Shown here one piece after another: positions 1 to 12,060 of a stretch of 64,000 nucleotides of DNA (positions are counted from its first letter, which is position 1; the number at the start of each line of letters is the position of its first letter). The notes below the pieces were generated by a model that was given only the letters and a program-made list of their open reading frames with translations, was not told where the DNA came from and did no database searches. A program made the translations under genes and the position numbers. Source of the DNA: Liriodendron chinense (lineage: Eukaryota; Streptophyta; Magnoliopsida; Magnoliales; Magnoliaceae). Where the stretch lies: positions 2,480,001 through 2,544,000 of the forward strand of contig ML058370.1 in assembly GCA_003013855.2 (NCBI GenBank), in the 5' to 3' direction.

Positions 1-1930
1 ATGGACGACACTTTACAAAAATTTCTTATAATGATGTCATGAAAGACGTAGAATGATTAGATTTCACAAAACCTATATTTTTCTGATAATTATGATAATG
101 CCTTTAGATCCCCTAATTTGTCATTTTTTATTAATCAGATAGGTAGTTTTCAAATCTGTCTAAAACATAAGGATAATTTTAGGTTTATAACAATGCTGTG
201 TAGATAGATTTTCAAGTACACCCTGTGATCATTGAAATCTTAACCTAGGAGCATCCGTAATATTGATCGAGAAATATAGTCGGGAAAGGAGCCATACCAA
301 ATTGATCTTCTTGGCGATAAATTCTTAAGTGATTATTTAAGGTATATATTTATAGAATATTGTGTGCCCAAAATGTGAATAACTCACACTAACTTAGACC
401 CTTGATTTCTAGATCACATTGTTCCCATAATCCATTAGACTTAAAATTTTATTCAATGCCTATTCATTATAATTATCTGTACAAGTCAAGTTTCAGCCCT
501 TAGATCATAGTATAAGTGACCCAATTCTCAAATCAGCCCTTAACCCTTCATTTTAGTGTCCATCAAGTGAGGAAAGTGGATAGATAGTCGTAGTTGAATA
601 TTTTTCTTCATGTGAGTGACTTGGATATATCGTCCTTATCATGGACCAATAGTGTGATTTGAGTGCCCCACCTTAATAAGTCTCTTTCTTACTCACCAAG
701 TTATCACGTTTTAGGAAATAACCGAGTTATCAACTCTTCTCAAATTTGGACCTTTCAATTAACCCACTTTCCACCGCAATCACTTTTCAAATTTGGATCC
801 ACCTATTGTCCTCATGTGACTACAAATTTACAAAAAATTTAGACCCCGATCTATAATTCTACACCGTTGAACCCTGGAGCCACTCCCTTCCTTTATCCGC
901 CAAAGGTGGAATTTCAGATCTAGGTGTTTCCCACCATCGATCAGCTACCAAATTTTGTCCAATCGTTTACCTATCATGACTTCACATTTTCTCTAAATTT
1001 GGGCCTTGATAATCAAGCGTGGATCTTCACCATAGCTCGAACGCATCACTATGGGTCGTGTAGACGAAGCTCCTCCCTTGTACTACAACCTAAAATCTCT
1101 ATTAAACAAAGGTGAGGATATCCCTTCAAGCCAAATACAATAATAATATACTTCTTTAGCGTTTTCATGTGTTAATAGTCATATTTATGGTGTTATTTAT
1201 GATTAACTTGTGTTTGTTAATTTAAATGTGATCTTTTACATAGGTTTATCACTGATTTCCAATATAGGTGCCTTTGTGATGCTTGTATGGATGTTTATAT
1301 GAGAAAATATGTGTTATATTGTGCTTATGTGAAAACCATGCATAAATTACTTTAAAATCATGCTTTACATGAGCTGATGATGTTTTAGATGATCTATGTG
1401 ATGTGTGTATAAGATTATGTATCTAGATGTTATATTAATGCACACTCCTTAACCCTATGCATACTGATGTAACCGTTTGATGTAAAGAGATGGGTCCGTA
1501 CGGGGCCTTATTTCGTTGGCATTACCATGTGGGTATTATTGGATGAATATGCCTTATTGTTATGTAGTAAGCATTGGCATTACCATATGTATTGTTGAAT
1601 GAATGTGCCTGATTGTTGGGTATTAAGTGTTGACATCACTGTATGAGTATTGTTGAATTTATTAAGTTTTGGCACTACCTTGTACGCATTGTTGGATAAG
1701 TGTCAAAGGAATCATCGTATTGATACGTTACCTATGATGGATCCAGGGAAGGATGGAATTGAACCATGGATTGTGGTAAGGAGTAGACATTACTTGTAAA
1801 TATCGTCTCATGAGCTGGGATTGGTGATATAGACACTAAACTCGAGCTGTCGGCCTATGTTATGTTGTTTACAACTCCTTATAGTGACTATTGAGTTCTT
1901 CTAATATGATTAGGTGTAAAACTACTTAAT
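1..1930 (+). repeat. Probable long LTR (Ty3/gypsy type), interior and 3' part
   Basis: No credible coding region lies here. A segment near 485-560 (around 'cccttagatcatagta') closely resembles one near 63330-63400, which lies inside an LTR-like sequence starting at 63002. The two ends of the window therefore seem to carry related copies of one repeat. Length and composition suggest the long LTR of a gypsy element, but no terminal TG/CA pair, primer site or target duplication can be assigned at this end. The short open frame at 924-1115 has no recognisable domain. Confidence 0.35.
1498..1712 (+). repeat. Imperfect tandem repeat, about 60-bp units
   Basis: Three to four degenerate copies of a unit built on 'ggcattaccatgtgggtatt' followed by 'gttggatgaatgtgcc' occur in a row. 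Unit boundaries drift and there is no open frame. It probably belongs to the surrounding LTR-like sequence. Confidence 0.6.
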
Positions 1931-3365
1931 GTTGAGCCATGAATATTACATATTCTAACTCCTTTTCATCACTACATTATGCATGTTTTCTATGATATAA
2001 GACCTATCTAATGCATGTTTTTGTAGTTGTAGGTACGAGAGAGAAACAACACTAATCTAGTGTTAAAAGTATCTTCCAAAACATCATTGAAGACTAAGGA
2101 AGAAAGGCTAAAGAAGAGGAGGAATGGAGCAAAGGAAAGAAGATGAAAACAAAGGCTATATAGAGGTTCGATCGGTCATGACCGGTCGGACCAGGCAGGC
2201 CAGACCGATCGGCCACTATGGCTGCCACCTCCAGAAGTTGTTGGACCAGCCCACAGGTGGGTCCAACCGATCAAGACCAGTCGGCCACATGTAAAAAGCA
2301 AGTGCGGATTTTTTGTACTTTCTAAAACTCGGATTTTTGGTTTCCTAGGACGACTAGGACACTGCGGTTTCGTGATTTTTCTCATGTGGTGACACCTCCA
2401 AGCTATAAAAGGACACCTACAGCCTCTTCCTAAGCTATTTAGCAACGTGATGAGTAAAGGAATTAAGACCTAGAAGACTTCCTAGCCTCTTAGAACTAGT
2501 TCTTCTTCTTCTAGTTCTATTTATAGTTTTTCTTTTAATGTTTTCTTTTAGTTAACTCTCAGTTAGAGCTGAGAGGTGAATCTTCTAGTTTCCAATTATA
2601 GTTTAATCCTTGAATTTTGAATTATGATTTATTGCTTAAACACTTTATGGTGGTTTGAATAAAATTGATAGTTTTAGATAATTCAGGGAGTTTGTATGCC
2701 AAGTACATGAGTTCTTGTTGGATTTTTTAAATTAATCAAATTAGTTTATGGGTTGTTGATTGATAGAAGCTTTTTATTCAAGTTCTCCATGATTCAAATA
2801 GTGAAATTTCTATTAAAACCTATGATGGATAGTTCATGTATCTTTGTAGAATCTGAGATAGGTTTGTTGTTTATTGAAGTTGGTTTAATTAGAGTTCAAA
2901 TCATTGGTCGTAGTCGAATCTAATGATAGGATTAGATGAAAGCTATGGTTGTGAATCTCAACTAAATTGGAAAGAGGCTTAGCCTATACAATTAAGTGTG
3001 GCCAAGGCCTGAGCTTGATTGAGGGCAATCAAATTAATAAACACCTATCTATTTCAAATTATTTATGTACTTTGATTGTTATATCTCCCGACTGGATAGA
3101 GATAGAACTTCGATTCTAGTTGTGCTTAAATCGAATTATTGGATTGAATGTGATTAAGACTAGAAGAGGATCCTTGATGCTCTAGTCTCTTTTATTTCTC
3201 CAATTTTTCTGTTTCATGTTTAAAAATTATTTTTCCTAAACCTCTTAAATTCTAGTTATTAAGATAGTTTGAATTCATTTACATCTTTTCCTGTGAATCG
3301 ACCTCGGTCTTACCTGAGAATTATTACTACATCGCAGCCTTGCACTTGAGGCGAGTGAACACTTA
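1925..3365 (+). repeat. Dispersed repeat family A, copy 1 (forward)
   Basis: This block matches, in inverted orientation, the segment at about 35625-36935. Shared landmarks in order are 'cctatctaatgcatgtttt', a purine-rich stretch (2100-2150), GACCGGTC-type palindromes (2165-2290), and the terminal segment 'ttgcacttgaggcgag' (3341-3356) preceded by 'attactacatcgca'. No protein domain is visible; the open frame at 2176-2445 on the minus strand is a by-product of the GC-rich palindromes. It could be a non-autonomous LTR-type element or part of a gypsy element. Confidence 0.6.
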
Positions 3366-4180
3366 ACTAATGGTTAAATAAATTCATGCATTCATTGGGG
3401 CCTGACTTGGTGGGCCAGCCCCTCTAAGTGTCACAAAGGAAGTGTATTGGGGGTTTCTCGCTTCCATTAGTTGGGTTATTTTCCTCTGGTGAATGGCGGC
3501 TAACGTGAAGTGTAACGAGGGTATCCCACTTCACGTATTATGATTTCAACCAGGGTGTCTTAGCTAGAGCATGCATACCATGCAATGCATTAATAAGATT
3601 TTATCTTGTATGTTTTGGTTGATTATTATTGTTATCATGCTTGCATTGTCTCTGTTTGATTATTATTATCGTGATTATCTTAGAAGGATACACTTTACTA
3701 TGATAGCGATTAACAATATCCAACCACAACCCAGATAATACAAGTGAAAATTCAGTAGGCGAACCAAGCTCTAAGACGAAGAGTACGAAGGTTCGTGGCA
3801 AAGGATTATGGATGACGAAGTCAGAGTAGTTTAATTTACTATTTTCTATGAAATTGTAGTAAGTCTTCCAGGTGGAGACAATGATTGAATATTTGATTTG
3901 GTATGTTAAAGACATTTTGTTGGTAACTCAGTTTAAAAATCCATGAAATAAGATAATTTACTTTGTCACTGTGCTTAAATGCCACAAAGTATTAAATGTA
4001 TAAATGATTGGTGAATGCAGAGGATATTGTCATTGGCGCATTCCTAGTTAACACTTGAGAACTTAACTCTTCGCATTATCTGTGAGAGGCGAAATCTTGA
4101 AGTGTTACATTACATATAGCAAATGGGCGAACGTGATGCATGATTTTTTTAATGCAAATTTTACCAATCTTGACAGGTGA
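3366..4180. other. Intergenic stretch, no feature recognised
   Basis: AT-rich DNA without a convincing gene. The frame at 3601-3915 on the minus strand has no recognisable domain and a skewed composition. Confidence 0.5.
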
Positions 4181-4183
4181 AGA

Positions 4184-4752
4184 TCGACTAAGGGATACAT
4201 ATTTCATTTTGCAAATGGTCATATAAGTTAGATGTCAAAGCTTCAAGGAACAATAGCATTGTCAACTACGAATGCCAAATATATGACAGCAGTGAAAGCC
4301 TAAGAGGTGATTTGGCTTCAAGAACTTATGGGAGAGATAGGTTTTATTTGTAAACATGTGGATTTTTTGTGGTAATATGAGCGTCATTTATTTGGTAAAG
4401 GATCCATTTATTTATTATTTATTTTTTTTAAAACAACCAGGCCTGAACCCGAACATAACCCGGCCCAACCGAAAGCACCCAAAGGTGCTGCTGGTGTGTC
4501 TCGGACCTGTGACCAGCTGGTTGATAAATTCAAACTCAACCAGCTAGGCTACAGGCCCTTCCATTGCAAGTACATTGCAATTTGATACCATTTCATTTGT
4601 CAAGTTATTAAAGATGGCCAAATTCGTTTGTTGGAAGTAGGAATGAAGGATAATGTAGAAGATATGCTCACAAAGATCGTTCAAGTGGAGGATTTAGATT
4701 GGAGCTTAACTTTTCCAGGCTTCAAAGGAAGGCAATGCATAGTGGATTGAAA
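4184..4752 (+). pseudogene. Ty1-copia RNase H remnant, interrupted
   Basis: Plus-strand translation from about 4231 gives the copia RNase H hallmark SKLQGTIALSTTNAKYMTAV followed by VIWLQELMGEIG. The tail resumes at about 4575 with matches to the end of the domain, including GMKDNVEDMLTKIV near 4645. In-frame stops and an AT-rich insertion (about 4385-4560) break it. It lies on the opposite strand from the four copia elements described below and so comes from a separate, older insertion. Confidence 0.7.
4385..4560. repeat. Insertion inside the copia remnant
   Basis: About 175 bp separates the two halves of the RNase H remnant. It starts with a TTTA-rich run and continues with an inverted pair built on 'accagctgg' and 'ccagct'. 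No terminal repeats or target duplication could be fixed. Confidence 0.35.
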
Positions 4753-4789
4753 AGGTAAGGAAGTGATTTTGCTATCAAAGTGGAGATTA

Positions 4790-5385
4790 TGAAAATAGTG
4801 ACACCAAAATTATTATGGGATTATTCACTCTTTTAAGCCCATATGACCCATGTTTCACTTAAGCGAACAATACCCAATTATTAGTAGACCCTTAAAAGGG
4901 TATTTTTGGCATTTCACCTGTCAAAATGGGGCTTCGAGGGTAAAATGTATTGGGGTTAAGAGAGACTTACGAATTTTAGAGAAAGTAGTTTTCTTTTTGC
5001 AAGGTTTCAAGGAAGGGGTTTTTCTTCTTCAAAACAAGATTCAAGATTTCTAGGTTTTTCAAGAGGTTATCCAAGGTTTTCTTTTCAAAGTATCTAAGGT
5101 GAGAAGGTGATCTATTACTAGCATCGCAATGATGGAGGTTCTTTTCGTATTGAACTTAGATTCAAGAGAGTTTTCTTGTATTTTTTAAGAAGGTACTCTT
5201 TCCATATTCTTTATAATCTCTCCTTGATATATTGGATTTTTCTTTGTTGGATTGCTCTTGAATGTAGCTAAGAGATGAATCATGTATATCTTATATTTTT
5301 GTATGGTTGTGATTTTTGGGCTTTTCTCCATTATTTTCTTTCTATTTATTGCACACGATCCTCGCATATTCCGACACCACTGGAA
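4790..5385 (+). repeat. LTR-like segment following the copia remnant
   Basis: After the RNase H tail comes a purine run ending 'aaagtggagatt' (about 4777-4788), which resembles a polypurine tract. AT-rich, LTR-like DNA follows, and near 5382 there is 'tggaatcaaagag', similar to the copia primer-site consensus TGGTATCAGAGC with mismatches. This fits an LTR of the same relic element, but the ends are not certain. Confidence 0.3.
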
Positions 5386-5772
5386 TCAAAGAGGTATTTG
5401 ATTTTGATGGCGTGTTGCTTCTGTAGTAGTTTTAGTTGCAGCAAGTACTTGGTGGTGGTTTTAATCTCTTCAAATTTGCTCTTTATCTCTACTATACAAA
5501 TACTATTATGATGGTCTTAAACATCCCACTCAGCCTATCCTTGATTAATGACCTTGCCCATCCATTTTTGCTTGAATGGATACTGGAAAACACAGAACAG
5601 AAGCACCTGGCTTGATGACGACGCTGACTATAGAAGGGTGGAGCGCAAGGTGAATAGAACAAAGAAGTTCATGAACCTGAAGAAACAGATCTGGCCAGTC
5701 CTCTAGTAATATCCCTCTGCCACTTCCGAATGCATAGCAAAAAACCACAATGCAGACTACCCAACAACCCCA
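5386..5772. other. Former 5' flank of the GDSL gene, no feature recognised
   Basis: Removing the 18.8-kb copia insertion would place this stretch directly upstream of 24549. The frame at 5545-5778 on the minus strand has no recognisable domain. Confidence 0.4.
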
Positions 5773-5777
5773 CAACA

Positions 5778-6177
5778 TGTTGGGTGCATTTCACAAAACC
5801 TTAGGATCTCGCCCCCCAAACTACTAGAATTATGGGTTATGATAAAGCAATAAACTAAATCAAATCATCAATCACACGACGCAAGAGATTTTTACAGTGG
5901 AAAACCCTCAAAGAGGTAAAAACCACGAGAACTCGTCCAGATCAATAATTCACTATGAAGTAGAACCGTTACAACCTCGATCACAAGCACACACCACTTC
6001 GATCAAACCTTCTTCACCCACGCAGGGATGGATAACATTAAAAGGACTAGAAACTGAGAGATCTCACCAGAGCACGAGGACGTTGAAGAGCCGAGACGTC
6101 GTTACACCGTGAATCATCTTCACAAGCAAGGCCTCCTCTACCAACAAGCTTCCTCTCCCTCTTTCTCTTCCTCCCTT

Positions 6178-6217
<40 letters not shown>

Positions 6218-6620
6218 TCACCCTCTCACCTTGGACATGTAAAATATTTGATGGGATACCTAAATCCCGGATTATAGCCCTTCTTATAGTGTTTAGCAAG
6301 AGTCCTAACCCAATGTGGAAACTGCAGTAGCAGTCCACGCACACCTCCAGCCGGTCGACCAAAAGCCTCCAGTCGACCGGATGAATCAAAACATGTCCAG
6401 AGAGTTTGCTGTGAGAAAACCAACATGCCCGACCTGTCTACCGACTAGTTGGCCAGGACCTCCGGCCGGTCGGACGACCGGCCGAACTTCACAAAAACAG
6501 TCCAGAGATTTTTGTGATTCTAGCCACATTGTCTAACTGGCAAGTCAGGGGGCACCGACCTAGTCGGACTTAAAAAAACCCTCTCTCTCCTCTGTTCACA
6601 TGAGGAGGAAAACTCCAACA
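5778..6620 (-). repeat. 3' LTR of copia 1
   Basis: Boundaries come from the TG...CA ends, alignment with the right LTR, the adjoining polypurine tract and the CAACA target duplication. It contains a (CT)n run at 6181-6213 and a palindromic GC-rich segment (about 6340-6480) that is shorter in the other LTR, so the two copies differ by indels. Confidence 0.9.
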
Positions 6621-6640
6621 AATCTCCCCCTTTCCGACTC
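6621..6640 (-). other. Polypurine tract of copia 1
   Basis: On the minus strand the sequence reads 'ggaaagggggagatt' immediately before the TG of the LTR. This is the expected position and composition for the plus-strand DNA primer of a copia element. Confidence 0.85.
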
Positions 6641-6664
6641 AGGAGTAGTTGACCATCTTCAAGT

Positions 6665-7178
6665 CAGCCCGGCTTCTACAAGCTTCAAATTTGCCCTTGA
6701 GCAAAGCCTTGGTCATCATGTCTGACCCGTTGTCGTCCGTGTGGACCATCTCAAGCTGTAACACTTCCGTTCCAAAGTATCCCTGATCTAGTGATAACGA
6801 ACGACTTGGAATGCTGACTTGGATTCTTGCTCAAGTGTATCGCACTCTGGCTATCACAATAGACCACATACTTCTCCTACTTCAGGCTAAGTTCCTATAG
6901 GAACCTCTTCATCCAAAGCATCTCCTTGCATGCTTCTGTGACTGCAATGTAATCGGCCTCTGTCGTGGACAACGTTACGACCTTCTGTAGCTTGCTATAC
7001 CAAGAGACCGTTCCCCGAGCAAACGTGAACATGAACCCCAATTGGACTTCCTGGAATCTGTGTCACCTGTCATATCTGCATCTGTGTAACTCTCTAACAC
7101 AGGTTTCCCGTCACCATTGCATTGGCTCAACCTGAATGGCCTCTCAGATACCGTAGTATCTACTTCATCGTTGCCCAA
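6665..7178 (-). pseudogene. RNase H domain of copia 1 (degenerate)
   Basis: Minus-strand translation shows SKLQKVVTLSTTEADYIAVT followed by CKEMLW and CDSQSAIHLSKN, which are standard Ty1-copia RNase H segments. Stops and at least one frameshift interrupt it. It lies between the reverse transcriptase and the 3' LTR, as expected. Confidence 0.85.
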
Positions 7179-7432
7179 TGTTCTTTGCCAGGATTGGTAA
7201 GATACCAGCTAACAACACCAACCACATATGCTATGTCTAGGCGCGTACACACCATAGTATACATCAAACTTCCTACTACCGAGGTGTAAGGTATCTTCTG
7301 CATCTCTTCCACCTCAGCCTACGTCTTAGGACACTGCTTGTCGCTCAATTTGAAGTGACCATCCAGTGGAGTACTGACTGGCTTCACTGCATTCATATTG
7401 AACCGCTCTAGGACTTTCTCAATATACCTCTT

Positions 7433-8490
7433 CTATGACAACCAAAGCCTTCTACTGCTTCTGTCATGGGTTATCTCCATTCCTAGGATCTGTCTGGCTG
7501 GGCCCAAGTCTTTCATTGCAAACGACTTGCCCAAATCCTGTTTCAGCCTATCAATCTTTTTTATGTCTTTTCCCATGATGAGCATATCATCAACATACAA
7601 TAGCAGAACTAAGAAATTACCATCTGAGAACCTGCGAGTGAACACATAGTGGTCCAACTCCGTTCTATCATACCCATGTGTCAACATGAACAAGTCGAAC
7701 TTCTTGTACCATTGTCTAGGAGCTTGTTTCATCCCATACAAGTTCTTCTTAAGCTGACACACCATATGCTCTTTGCCCTTGACTTCGAACCCCTCTAGTT
7801 GGTGCGTATAGATCTATTTTTCCAAGGTCACCATGAAGAAAATCAGTTTTAACATCTAACTGTTCTATCTCCAGATCCATACTAGCCTCCAACCCAAGCA
7901 ACATCCGTATGGATGTCATCTTCACCACTGGTGAGAATATCTCATCGAAGTCTATACCTTTCCTCTGACTAAAACCTTTCACCATGAGTCTGGCCTTGAA
8001 CCTTATCTGTGAATTTTTTTGCTCATCTTCTTTCTGAACACCCACTTATTGTTCAGAGCTTTCTTGCCCTTAGGCAATTTCATCATGTCATAGGTGTGGT
8101 TCTTATGCAAGGATTCCATTTCCTCTTGCATAGCTTTCAACCACTCCCCCTTATGCTCGTCAACTAAGGCCTCAGAATAATCTTCTGGTTCTCCCCCATC
8201 AGTAAGCATAATGTATTCATGTGGCGAGTACTTCTTAGACGGGTGCCTGTCCCTAAATGTTCTCCTTACCTGTGGCTTAACAGGTGGATCAACTAGGAGC
8301 TGCTCCCCCGGTCCATCTTCTATAACAACTCCCTCGTCCTCTGCACCTTGTTGTACTCTCCCGTCATTAGGCACTACAGAAAGAGTAATAGGATCTAAAT
8401 CTTCCAGCTCACCTGAACTTGGTTGGGTCTTCTCTGTCTTTTTAATATCTTCTATATACTGATCTTCAATAAAAATCACATCTCTGCTCC
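7433..8490 (-). pseudogene. Reverse transcriptase of copia 1 (frameshifted)
   Basis: Minus-strand frames carry the copia RT order: NNKWVFRKK (about 8060), KARLMVKGFSQRKGIDFDEIFSPVV (about 7990-7920), QLDVKTDFLHGDL (about 7860-7825), LKKNLYGMKQAPRQWYKKFD (about 7755-7695), and the active-site motif LLLYVDDML (about 7610-7585). A frameshift near 7800 separates the first part from the last, and another occurs near 8010-8040. The YVDD aspartates are present, but the reading frame is not continuous. The N-terminal end abuts the CACTA insertion at 8494; integrase resumes on its far side at 21667. Confidence 0.9.
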
Positions 8491-8493
8491 TAA

Positions 8494-8910
8494 CACTACA
8501 CCAAAATTATGTAATAAGGACACAGAAATTCTTGGTTTAACAACGCATTTCAACCGTCGCAAAAAGGCTTAGTTTAACGACGGATATAGTCCGTTGTTAA
8601 TATTTACGACGGATCCTATCCGTCGTAATTAATGAAAGAGTTCGTGGTAAATCCTGAAACGTCCCCGTTTTGGCGGCTTAAAAGTCGGGATTTTACGACG
8701 GACCAAAAGTCGTCGTTATGTGTTAATTAACGACGAATTATATCCATTGGACATTTTACAACGGATAGGATCCGTTGTAAAGTAATAGTTTGCAACGGAT
8801 TCTGGTCCGTTGTATTAATTCTTCATCCGACACCTGGTAGACGGAATTAAGTAATCACCGACGGACTTTTCCGGGATATAGTGACGGATATTGTCCGTTG
8901 TAAATCTAAA
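8494..8910. repeat. Left terminal and subterminal repeats of the outer CACTA
   Basis: After the terminal inverted repeat come at least six palindromic units built on ACGACGGAT...ATCCGTCGT or its close variants with spacers of 2-8 bp. In CACTA elements such motifs are the transposase-binding region (family knowledge). Confidence 0.85.
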
Positions 8911-8934
8911 ATTATACTAAGGTAATTTTAGTTT

Positions 8935-9830
8935 GAAAAAAAATAGTTTTCGAAAAAAAGCTGACATTTTAGAAATGAAAGTTGAAAAGTGTAAAAAACA
9001 TTGTGATTTTGAGAAAAAAATTGAGAGGTATAAAAAATTTGGGGTTTAAAAAATTTGAAATTTTGAAAGAAACTAACATTCTTAAAAAAAATGGCATTTT
9101 GAAAAAAAATTGAGAAGTATGAATAAGATTTATAAGATTGAAAAAAATAGATTTTGAAAAAATTATGAGTTTCAAAAAGAAATTGAGATTTTGTATTTTG
9201 AGAAAAAAAAAATTAAGTAGTTCGATTAAATAAAAAAACAGATTTTGCAAAAAAAAAGACTTTTTGAAAAACGAAAATTGAGAAGTTTAAAAAATTACAT
9301 TTTTGAAAAAAGAAATTGAAAAGTATGAAAAAATTAACAATGTTTGAGAAAAATTGAGATTTAAAAAAAATCATAATTTTGAAAGAAATTGATATTTTTA
9401 AAAAAAATTGTCATGTTTAAAAAAAATTGAGGAAGTTTGAATAAAATTGTTAAGTTTGAAAAAGATTGCGATTTTTAAAAAGAAATTGAGATTTTCTATT
9501 TTGAAAAAAAAAATTGAGAAGTTTGATAAAAAAATGAGATTTTGAAAAAAAAAATTGACATTTTCAAAACGAAAATTGAGAACTTTAAGAAGAATTATGA
9601 ATTTTGAAAAAAAAAAAAAAAGTCGAGAAGTTTTTGAAAAAATTAAGAATGCTAGAGAAAAATTGGGATTTTGGAAAATTGAGATTTTGAAAAAAAAAAT
9701 TAAGATTTAAAAAAAAGCTAAGATTTTGAAAGAAATTGACATTTTGAGAAAGAAAATGGAGAAGTTTGAAAAAACACTTAAAAATCGATAAGAATTGAAA
9801 TTTTGAAAAAAAAAAATTGATAAGTTTGTA
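8935..9830. repeat. Purine-rich low-complexity minisatellite
   Basis: About 900 bp of degenerate repeats of 'attgagattttgaaaaaaaa' and 'ttgagaagtttgaaaaaa'. Open frames on the minus strand here (8969-9250, 9585-9995) are Phe/Leu/Asn-rich by-products and not genes. Confidence 0.8.
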
Positions 9831-10080
9831 TATCCATGCCGTCCATCTGTTTCTCCAGCCCATTTTAGGGCGAGGTGCCAAAAATTGTTCAAATCCAAGT
9901 CTAAGGTGGACCACACCATAGGAATCAGTGGTAATTGAGTGTGTCGCTATTAAAAATTCGAAATGGCTCACAATAAGGTAATTGTGGAGATCCAACCTAT
10001 TGATAATGTTAAGATCTGGATAATTGCTCCAAAGATATGGCCCACCTAAGATTTAGATCAAAAACTTTTGTGGCCCTGAA
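9825..10080. repeat. Fold-back MITE family copy, partial
   Basis: Starts with 'tatccatgccgtccatctg' and continues with the family order: 'attttagggc', 'gtggaccacacca', 'cattaaaa'-like, then a return arm with 'cccacctaagatttagatc'. The outer right arm is missing. Confidence 0.6.
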
Positions 10081-10119
10081 AAGTTTTTTATTGCTTATTC
10101 ATCATTGTTTTTAATTTGT

Positions 10120-10521
10120 AGGCCCCACCATGATGTATGTGTTTCATCTATGCTGTCTATCCAATTTTCCATATCAATTTATGATATGAGCCAAAAATGA
10201 GGTAGATCAAGTGGACCACAATACAGGAAATAGTGTTGATTGAACGCCCACCATTAAAATCTTCTTGGGGCCACAAAAGTTTTGGTTCAAGCTTATAGTT
10301 GTTTTTTCCCTTGACCCAGGTTTGTATGACATAATCAACAGGTTGGATATCAAATAAACATTACAGTGGGCCCTAGGAGGTTTTTAATGGTGGACACAAT
10401 TATCCTGTGGTGTGGTCCACCTAAGATTTATATCTGCTTCATTTTTGGGATCAATCCTTAAAATGATCTAAAAAATGAATGGACGGTATGAATAAAACAC
10501 ATACATCATGGTGGGGTCCAC
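10120..10521. repeat. Fold-back MITE family copy, complete
   Basis: The left arm 'ggccccaccatgatgtatgt' is mirrored by the right arm 'acatacatcatggtggggtcc'. The inner arms also pair imperfectly ('gtccat' with 'atggac', 'ggaccaca' with 'gtggtcc'), so the whole unit can fold back on itself. No coding content. Confidence 0.75.
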
Positions 10522-10594
10522 AAACCATGGCAACGTCATTGGCCGAAAGAAAATTGGATTGCAGACTTTTTCAGTGCCCTCTTATCGTACTAAG

Positions 10595-11035
10595 TAAATT
10601 CTATTGGGTCCATTGTGAATGTATGTGGTTTATCCACATCGTCCATCCGATTTTCTCACTCATTTTAGTAGTTGAGCCTAAAATTAAAGCATATCCTCAA
10701 CTCAAGTGGACCCCACCATAGGAAATAATGGGAATAATGATTTCCACTGGTGAAACCTTCCTAGGGCCCACAGTAATGTTTATCTGCCATCCAACCTGTT
10801 CATAAGATCAAACAGACATGGATGAAGGGAAAACAAAAATATTAGCTTAATGTAAAACTTCTATGGCCCCCAAAAAAAATTCAGCAATAGATGTTCAAGT
10901 CACACGATTTCTTGTGGTGTGGTCCTCTTGAGCTTTGAATATGCTTCATTGTTGGGTTCAAATCTGAAAATTATGGAATAAAATGTATGAAAGGAGTGGA
11001 TAAAATATATAAATCACGGTGTCCCCCACACATAA
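10595..11035. repeat. Fold-back MITE family copy, diverged
   Basis: Same order of conserved blocks as the unit before it: 'ttatccacatcgtccatccg' at the left, 'aaatgtatgaaaggagtgga' and 'aaatcacggtg' at the right. The terminal arms are more diverged. Confidence 0.6.
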
Positions 11036-11065
11036 GAGCACGAATTAGGTGTTAGGTGTCACCAT

Positions 11066-11568
11066 GTAACAGCTTAGGGGGGTTACCCATATAGTACGAC
11101 CCACCTTGATGATTTTTTTTTGCATATCCGCACCGTTCGTCCGTTTCTTCGGACCAATTTAGAATGGAGTCATAAAAATTATGCCGATCCAAATATCAGG
11201 TGGACCATACTACAGGAAACCGTGGTGATTGAGTGCCTCACCATTAAAATTTTCAAAGAGGCTATTGTAAGGTTTTAATAATTTTTATTTGCAATCTAAC
11301 TTGTTGATAATGTCAGGAAGATACAGATGAAGGTACAATACAAATATTAGTTTCATCCAAAACTTTTGTGACCCATGAAAAGCTTTCAATTTTTAATCAT
11401 CACTGTTTCTAGTGGTACAGTCCACCGGATATTTGTATCTTCTTAATCTTTGGGATCGAGGCTTAAAATGATATTAAAAATAGATGGATGGTGTGGATAT
11501 ACAGAAAGTACATCAAGGTGGGCCCCACATGGTTAGCATAACACCCACTAAGCTGTTACCCCGATAAC
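11066..11568. repeat. Fold-back MITE family copy with extended arms
   Basis: The left end 'gtaacagcttaggggggtta' is mirrored by 'actaagctgttacccc' at the right end (about 11548-11563), enclosing the usual 'cccaccttgatga' and 'catcaaggtgggccccac' arms. The same extended right end appears again at about 57120-57175. Confidence 0.65.
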
Positions 11569-11709
11569 AGAGCTCTTGGCGTACTGAGTTAATCTAATTC
11601 AACCTCCCCCCCCCGGGCGTCAAACCGCCCCCCTCACTCCTCTCATCTCTCCTAATGGACACGACAACCCCCTCTCGCAATCTAATTCCCCCTCCTTGCA
11701 GCAGGTTTG

Positions 11710-11710
<1 letters not shown>

Positions 11711-11791
<81 letters not shown>
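11711..11791. repeat. Compound microsatellite (CT)n(GT)n
   Basis: About 22 CT dinucleotides run directly into about 18 GT dinucleotides. The overlapping frames on both strands are artefacts of the repeat. Confidence 0.95.
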
Positions 11792-11889
11792 CCAACATGT
11801 GGGTGTACAATGACTGCCTCTCTCTCCTTCTCTACTCACTCCGCCAGGTAAAAAACCCTAACCCGGACTTCTTTTTTGTTTTGATTTGT

Positions 11890-12060
11890 ATTGTTGAACC
11901 TCTTACGTAGGGATTTGTATTGTTGAATCCCAAATTAGGGATTTGTATTGTAGATTCCCAAATTAAGGATTTGTATTGTCGAATCTCTTATTAGGGATTT
12001 GTATTGTTGAATCTCTAATTAGAGATTTAAATTGTCAAATCCCTAATTGGGAATTATGAT
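11890..12060 (+). repeat. Minisatellite with about 30-bp unit in the outer CACTA
   Basis: Five to six imperfect units of 'attagggatttgtattgttg' plus 'aatctcta' in tandem. The same unit occurs in the opposite orientation in the inner CACTA at 18765-18890. Confidence 0.8.

Noticed and set aside
5545..5778. Minus-strand frame of 77 codons ending at the copia 1 border
   Set aside because: Its start codon sits at the LTR junction, it has no recognisable domain, and no splice or promoter context was found.
6109..6389. Open frames across the CT tract in the copia 1 LTR
   Set aside because: Repeat artefact inside an LTR; the frames overlap on both strands.
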